From: DATKXU01 sp035528905
GTDB lineage: Bacteria > Armatimonadota > UBA5829 > DTJY01
Assembly (NCBI GenBank): GCA_035528905.1
Contig: DATKXU010000007.1
Span: 1 to 12,247 of the forward strand
Reading direction: 5' to 3'
DNA: 12,247 nucleotides
Shown here: piece after piece, positions 8,930 to 12,247 of the stretch
How the letters are laid out: the number at the start of each line of letters is the position of its first letter
Position numbering within the stretch: the first letter of the stretch is position 1
Position numbers and translations under genes: made by a program
The notes under the pieces: generated by a model
Databases searched by the model: none
The model's input: only the letters and a program-made list of their open reading frames with translations
What the model was told of the DNA's origin: nothing

Positions 8930-9901
8930 GTGCAAGACACAATCATTTTCGAATTTGACTATTTCCCGGACGAGATGCCGGTGGAGCGGGATGCGAAGAT
9001 CTTCGAAGCAGGCGAGTACCCGGACAAGGAGATCTCCGTGAGCGAGGAGGACCTGGATACTATCGTCAGCAACTTCGCGGAAATCCCCGTGAAGGTCGAG
9101 CACATGGACAGCCCGCTCGATCCGCTGGGGACCGTGAAGCGCATCTGGCGGCGGGGCAAGGAGCTGTTCGCCCGGCTGGCATTCCCGCGCGACCTGGCGG
9201 CGTTCCTCGAGCGGCGCGGCATCAAGAAGCTGAGCGTGGCTCTGCACAAGGACCCGCTCCGCCTGGCGGAGGTCTCGCTCGTCCTCAGCCCGCGCGTCCC
9301 ATCGGCAGCGATGTTTGGAAGTAGCGGAGCGGAGGTTCCGGCCCTCGCCCCCGTCCCCTCTCCCAATTTTGGGAGAGGGGCGTCCGAAGGACGGGGTGAG
9401 GGCAAGCTTCCCAATCCGCAATCCGAAATTCGAAGTCAGAAATCCGTCCCGCCTACAGCGGGATCCCGCCAACGGCGGGAGAATCCGAAATTGCGAGAGG
9501 AGGTGAGCAAGAGCATGAGCGCGAGCGAAATCGAGCAGACGGAGCGCGACGCGGAGATCGCTGAGCTGAGGTTCGCTCTGCGTGCGAGGGATATGGAGGC
9601 GCGGCTCGCCGACTTCAAGGCGCAGGGCAAGATTGTGCCGGCCTCTGAGCCGTATGCCCGGGAGATTCTGCTAAAGGGTGATGGCAAAGTCACCTTCGGC
9701 GATGGGGAAGCGACCATCGCCCAGCTATTCGAGTGCTTCCTGGAGGCTCAGCCGAAGGTGATCACGTTCGGCGAGCTGGCTCCGTCGGTCCGCCGAAGCC
9801 TTGGCGAAGGCGGATCGGGAGCTCCGCTATCAGCGGATGAGGAGGAGCTTCTAGCGAAGCTGGGAATAACCCGCGAGCAGGTGGAGAAATACGCGGGATA
9901 G
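8930..9901 (+). CDS. Mu gpI-like prohead protease with C-terminal scaffold region
   Basis: Assembly protease of 323 residues that should mature the prohead and supply scaffold. The GTG start is chosen because CAGGAGG ends at 8923, six bases upstream; the frame further up lies in the repeat array. Protease part, about residues 20-129: EIPVKVEHMDSPLDPLGTV with likely catalytic His58, KKLSVAL with likely Ser102, then RLAEVSLVLSPR with a likely acidic third residue (Glu114). Scaffold part, residues 196-323: coiled-coil-like EQTERDAEIAELRFALRARD, then QGKIVPASEPYAREILL, FGE and a C-terminal EELLAKLGITREQVEKY, as in Mu I proteins. Residues about 127-190 come from repeat DNA (hairpins and heptamers). 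The protein may be a true fusion, or the scaffold may be made separately from an internal start at 9515. Confidence 0.85.
   Translation: MQDTIIFEFDYFPDEMPVERDAKIFEAGEYPDKEISVSEEDLDTIVSNFAEIPVKVEHMDSPLDPLGTVKRIWRRGKELFARLAFPRDLAAFLERRGIKKLSVALHKDPLRLAEVSLVLSPRVPSAAMFGSSGAEVPALAPVPSPNFGRGASEGRGEGKLPNPQSEIRSQKSVPPTAGSRQRRENPKLREEVSKSMSASEIEQTERDAEIAELRFALRARDMEARLADFKAQGKIVPASEPYAREILLKGDGKVTFGDGEATIAQLFECFLEAQPKVITFGELAPSVRRSLGEGGSGAPLSADEEELLAKLGITREQVEKYAG
9341..9480. repeat. Composite hairpin and heptamer repeat tract inside the protease gene
   Basis: Three repeat types follow each other. A 12-bp stem CCCCTCTCCCAA/TTGGGAGAGGGG (9355-9380) lies within an outer GCCCTC/GAGGGC stem (9341-9403). 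Five AATCCGA-type heptamers run from 9413 to 9447. Two small hairpins follow, TCCCGC/GCGGGA (9447-9463) and TCCCGCC/GGCGGGA (9464-9480). The tract reads through in frame as a Pro/Gly/Arg/Ser-rich linker. It looks like ordinary intergenic repeat DNA. Confidence 0.8.
9515..9901 (+). CDS. Possible nested scaffold protein (in-frame internal start in the protease gene)
   Basis: ATG 9515 is in frame with the protease and follows AGGAGG (9498-9503), a strong Shine-Dalgarno sequence directly after the repeat tract; GTG 9503 overlaps it. Translation from here gives 128 residues, the complete coiled-coil and C-terminal scaffold part. In Mu the scaffold Z is made from the 3' end of the I gene by an internal start, and lambda C/Nu3 follows the same plan. 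The spacing of 11 bases is longer than ideal. The alternative is that the site is unused and only the long fusion is made. Confidence 0.5.
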   Translation: MSASEIEQTERDAEIAELRFALRARDMEARLADFKAQGKIVPASEPYAREILLKGDGKVTFGDGEATIAQLFECFLEAQPKVITFGELAPSVRRSLGEGGSGAPLSADEEELLAKLGITREQVEKYAG

Positions 9902-10180
9902 GTAGAGAGAGTAGACAGGCGTCAGTGGCCAGTGGTCACGGGGCGTGTGGGAGTGTGGGTGTATACGTCCAGCATCTCTTTACTCATACTCGTACTCCTA
10001 CTCGATCAACCACGTGTGGGTGAATCCACACGCTAATCTCACGAAGCCGACTGAAGTCGGCTCTCCCGGCCAGCCAAGTCCCCGCAGGAGGACTTGGTGT
10101 TCTTGTAGCCCGCGAATCCATTCGCACGGGCAGGGGAAGTCTACAGTCTAAAGTCTAATTCAAAAGCGAGGTGGAGACAA
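9902..10180. repeat. Intergenic island of stacked hairpins and short tandem repeats
   Basis: No gene is seen in this 279-base gap. In order it holds four 6-bp units TACTCN (9981-10004), a hairpin AGCCGAC-TGAA-GTCGGCT (10045-10062), CCAAGTCC/GGACTTGG (10074-10097), GCGAAT/ATTCGC within a larger imperfect GCCCG/CGGGC stem (10108-10131), and three AGTCTAA-type heptamers (10138-10158). No hairpin has a T-run, so read-through to the decoration and capsid genes is likely. Confidence 0.7.
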
Positions 10181-10603
10181 ATGGCAGCAACAACGACAGA
10201 TCGCGACACGAGGCGAAGTGACGGCAAGCTGAAGGCCGTAAAGATGGCCGCCGTCAAGATCCCGAAGGGGGTCCTGGTCTGCATCAATACCAGCGGCTAC
10301 GCAACCAACGGCGCGGATACCGCGAGCTTCCTGTTCGCCGGAGTTAGCTACGAGCAGGTGGATAACTCCGCTGGCTCAGCGGGGGACAAGGAGATCCGCG
10401 TTGAGAAGACGGGCGAACATATGTTCCTCTACAACGGCGGCGATGCTGCTCAGGCGGTCCTCGGCAAGGAAGTCTACGTAGTGGACAACCAGACCGTGGA
10501 TGACGATGCGGGGGCGACCACGAACGACATCAAGTGCGGCGTCATCGCCGAGGTCGTCAGCGGCAGCCAAGTCCGCATACGGATAGGCAATTACACGAGG
10601 TAG
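10181..10603 (+). CDS. Putative head decoration/stabilisation protein
   Basis: A 140-residue protein rich in beta strand and in Gly, Val and Asp, without signal peptide or membrane segment. Visible elements: a charged N-terminus, VKIPKGVLVCINTSGYAT, EIRVEKTGEHMFLYNG, VYVVDNQTV and a C-terminal CGVIAEVVSGSQVRIRIG that looks like a small barrel. Small proteins of this make-up between the protease/scaffold and capsid genes are usually decoration proteins (DUF2190 or lambda gpD-like role). GGTGGAG at 10170-10176 supports the ATG. The name rests on position and composition more than on a firm family match. A LexA-like palindrome at 10414-10427 lies within the coding sequence. Confidence 0.65.
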   Translation: MAATTTDRDTRRSDGKLKAVKMAAVKIPKGVLVCINTSGYATNGADTASFLFAGVSYEQVDNSAGSAGDKEIRVEKTGEHMFLYNGGDAAQAVLGKEVYVVDNQTVDDDAGATTNDIKCGVIAEVVSGSQVRIRIGNYTR

Positions 10604-10609
10604 GGAAAC

Positions 10610-10673
10610 GGAGTGGCGGAGTAATGGAGTGACGGAGTAACGGGACGAGCCCCAATACTCCAGTACTCCAGTG
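10610..10673. repeat. Octamer repeat array with inverted halves after the decoration gene
   Basis: Four 8-bp units GGAGTGGC, GGAGTAAT, GGAGTGAC and GGAGTAAC (10610-10641), then reverse-oriented AATACTCC and AGTACTCC (10654-10669). It begins six bases after the stop codon and ends before the capsid ribosome binding site (AAAGGAG, 10680-10686). Same family as the arrays at 8840-8910 and 11610-11684. Confidence 0.8.
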
Positions 10674-10696
10674 AAAACACGAAAGGAGACACTGAC

Positions 10697-11602
10697 ATGG
10701 CTATAGTCAAATCAGACATTCCGAAGCTGCTGGAGGCAGGGCTTCGCGCCATTTTCTTCGACGCCTATGAAGCCTCCCCCGGCGACTGGGAGCGAATAGC
10801 GACCATCGTGCCCTCGGAGCACGACACAGAGAAGTACGCATGGCTCGGCTCCGTGCCGAAGATGCGGGAGTTCAAGGACGAGAGAATTCCTGCCGGCCTG
10901 CTGCCGCACGACTACTCGATCAAGAACAAGACCTGGGAGGCATCCATCGCTGTGGAGCGGGCTGCCCTAGAGGACGATCAGTACGGCCAGATCAAGCTCA
11001 GGGTACAGGGGCTCGCCGAGGAGGCCAAGCGCCATCAGGACGAGCTGGCCTTCAGCCTCTTGAAGGACGGCTTTGCCAACCTGGGCTATGACAGCCAGTA
11101 CTTCTTCGATACCGACCACGCAGAGGGAGAATCCGGCACACAGAGCAACAAGGGGACTTCCGCGCTGTCCGCGTCATCTCTCCAGGCGGCGTTCACCGCC
11201 ATAATGAAGTTCAAGGATGACAAAGGCAAGCCAATGGGAGTCGTCCCCGACACGCTGGTGGTCCCACCAGATCTGAAGTGGACGGCGATGGAGCTCCTGG
11301 AATCTGTCTACGCGCCGGATACGGCCGCGGGCAAGACGGAAATGCGCAAGAACGTGCTCTCGGGCGCGCTCGACCTGATCGTCAGCCCGTATCTGGCCGA
11401 CTCGAACGACTGGTTCCTGCTCTGCACGAAGCGGGTCGTGAAGCCGATCATCTTCCAGTCGAGGGTGCCGGTTGAGTTCACAGCCCTCGAGGCCAACTCG
11501 GAGAACGGCTTCCTGCGCGATGAGTACGTTTACGGCGTCCGGGCCAGGTACAACGTCGGCTACGGGCTTTGGCAGCTCGCATACGGCAACCAGGTAACCT
11601 AA
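10697..11602 (+). CDS. Major capsid protein, Mu gpT-like
   Basis: Main shell subunit, 301 residues, the usual length for the Mu gpT family. Matching features: an N-terminal LLEAGLRAIFFDAYE segment, WERIATIVPSEHDTEKYAWLG near residues 31-51, MREFKDERIPAGLLPHDYSI, KTWEASIAVERAALEDDQYG, EEAKRHQDELAFSLLKDGF, a later YFFDTDHAE, VPDTLVVPPDL and the C-terminal YVYGVRARYNVGYGLWQLAYG. The ATG follows AAAGGAG by ten bases; no nearer start exists. It is flanked by octamer arrays on both sides, so its mRNA segment may be bounded by hairpins, which could matter for its high expression. Confidence 0.94.
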   Translation: MAIVKSDIPKLLEAGLRAIFFDAYEASPGDWERIATIVPSEHDTEKYAWLGSVPKMREFKDERIPAGLLPHDYSIKNKTWEASIAVERAALEDDQYGQIKLRVQGLAEEAKRHQDELAFSLLKDGFANLGYDSQYFFDTDHAEGESGTQSNKGTSALSASSLQAAFTAIMKFKDDKGKPMGVVPDTLVVPPDLKWTAMELLESVYAPDTAAGKTEMRKNVLSGALDLIVSPYLADSNDWFLLCTKRVVKPIIFQSRVPVEFTALEANSENGFLRDEYVYGVRARYNVGYGLWQLAYGNQVT

Positions 11603-11609
11603 GGGGTGA

Positions 11610-11684
11610 GGCGGAGTATTGGAGCACTGGAGTGGTGGAGTACTGGGTTTGGAATCCATTACTCCATTGCTCCACCACTCCGCC
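11610..11684. repeat. Octamer repeat array forming a long hairpin after the capsid gene
   Basis: Forward units GGAGTATT, GGAGCACT, GGAGTGGT, GGAGTACT (11613-11644), then reverse-oriented ATTACTCC, ATTGCTCC, ACCACTCC (11658-11681). The ends GGCGGAGT (11610-11617) and ACTCCGCC (11677-11684) are perfect complements, so the whole array can fold back on itself. It starts eight bases after the capsid stop codon; no terminal T-run. Confidence 0.85.
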
Positions 11685-11719
11685 TTTCGTCTGCAACAGA
11701 AAACAGATGAGGAGTGAGA

Positions 11720-12187
11720 ATGATGTTGACAGCTGCAAACATGACAACAAAGAAGACCCAGGAGGTGTTAGCCACCGATGCCGGCCGCCTCCTTGTGGAG
11801 AATGTGGACGGCCAGCCGTTCTACGAGCAATACGAGATTCACGATCTTGGGAGTGAGGAGGTTGCGGCGGCGGCTACGGAATATCTGGCGGCCTTCGCGG
11901 TGATTGGAACTCTCTCAGACCGCGTACTCCTCGTGACGATCACGGGCGACGGGACGGCGAGTATCGGGATTGATGTTGCGGCGGATTTGGATGGTAGTTA
12001 CATACCCAATTGGCATCGTCGGGCGACGGCCCTGGCAACCGGTCTGGTAAAGACATCGGGGCTTAGCGGGAAGGTGACTCTCGATCTGCCTGCCGGTCTC
12101 TGGATTAGATACGTCCGCGTCTGGGTTACTGAGACGGGTACATCGAACACCGTGACCGTGGCCGCGAAGGTAGGCGGTAGGCCATGA
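11720..12187 (+). CDS. Unrecognised phage structural-region protein
   Basis: A 155-residue protein that I cannot assign to a family. ATG 11720 is chosen because GAGGAG (11709-11714) lies five bases upstream; ATG 11723 is also possible. The N-terminal third is charged (TDAGRLLVENVDGQPFYEQYEI); the rest alternates short beta-like strands with Gly/Thr turns (RVLLVTITGDGTASIGIDV, KVTLDLPAGLWIRYVRVWV, NTVTVAAKVGG). This all-beta look without signal peptide suits a head-tail joining, decoration or fibre-associated protein. Its stop overlaps the next start (ATGA), so the two are translationally coupled. Position after the capsid gene is the main support for a virion role. Confidence 0.6.
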   Translation: MMLTAANMTTKKTQEVLATDAGRLLVENVDGQPFYEQYEIHDLGSEEVAAAATEYLAAFAVIGTLSDRVLLVTITGDGTASIGIDVAADLDGSYIPNWHRRATALATGLVKTSGLSGKVTLDLPAGLWIRYVRVWVTETGTSNTVTVAAKVGGRP

Positions 12188-12247
12188 AACCGGTTCTGAT
12201 GCTATTTGATTCCGACAAGCAGAAGATGACAGCGCCGCAATACTACA
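12184..12247 (+). CDS. Start of a further gene, truncated by the window end
   Basis: ATG 12184 overlaps the preceding stop codon by four bases (ATGA), a typical coupled start. About 21 codons are visible, beginning MKPVLMLFDSDKQKM, and the frame stays open to the window end. Too little is seen to name a product; the position suggests another phage morphogenesis gene. Confidence 0.6.
   Translation, partial: MKPVLMLFDSDKQKMTAPQYY

Overview
The window looks like chromosome from an uncultured, fairly GC-rich bacterium. A secreted glycoside-hydrolase-like protein and a short orphan type IV pseudopilin of the kind multiplied in Armatimonadota, Planctomycetota and related phyla fit such a host. Many short-period tandem and inverted repeats (6, 7 and 8 bp units) lie in gaps and even inside genes, as seen in several large, repeat-rich environmental genomes. 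The phylum is inference; Armatimonadota is my weak favourite.

Layout: 181-2532 encodes a secreted protein with a TIM-barrel-like N-terminal half and a beta-galactosidase trimerisation (glutamine amidotransferase-like) C-terminal half. 2778-3122 encodes a pseudopilin. From about 3123 the content changes to Mu-like phage morphogenesis genes, all on the + strand: small terminase (3486-3872), large terminase (3799-5325), portal of the Mu gp29/DUF935 family (7575-8837), Mu gpI-like protease with a C-terminal scaffold part (8930-9901), a small probable decoration protein (10181-10603), Mu gpT-like major capsid protein (10697-11602), an unrecognised small protein (11720-12187) and the start of another gene (12184 onward). 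No integrase, transposase, repressor, lysis or tail gene is in view, so this is one module of a prophage or of a domesticated phage-derived element.

Between the terminase and portal genes sits a two-gene cargo block: an ImmA/IrrE-family zinc metallopeptidase (5540-6535) and a PIN-like putative nuclease (6548-7192). It is flanked by two diverged copies of one intergenic cassette (3131-3352 and 7203-7404), each with a Rho-independent terminator, a TTTCCCGGAAA motif and a GTATATGGGAGC motif. Downstream of each cassette, just before the ribosome binding site of the next gene, lies a perfect match to the Bacillus-type LexA (SOS) box CGAACRNRYGTTCG (3453-3466 and 7549-7562). The simplest reading is two DNA-damage-controlled transcription units, one for packaging plus cargo and one for the head.

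The phage genes are heavily invaded by host-style repeats. There are three in-frame repeat tracts in the large terminase, a 140 bp repeat tract in the protease gene directly before an internal ribosome binding site and start, and octamer hairpin arrays starting within 10 bases of the stop codons of the portal, decoration and capsid genes. All reading frames remain open, which suggests long residence under continued selection rather than simple decay.
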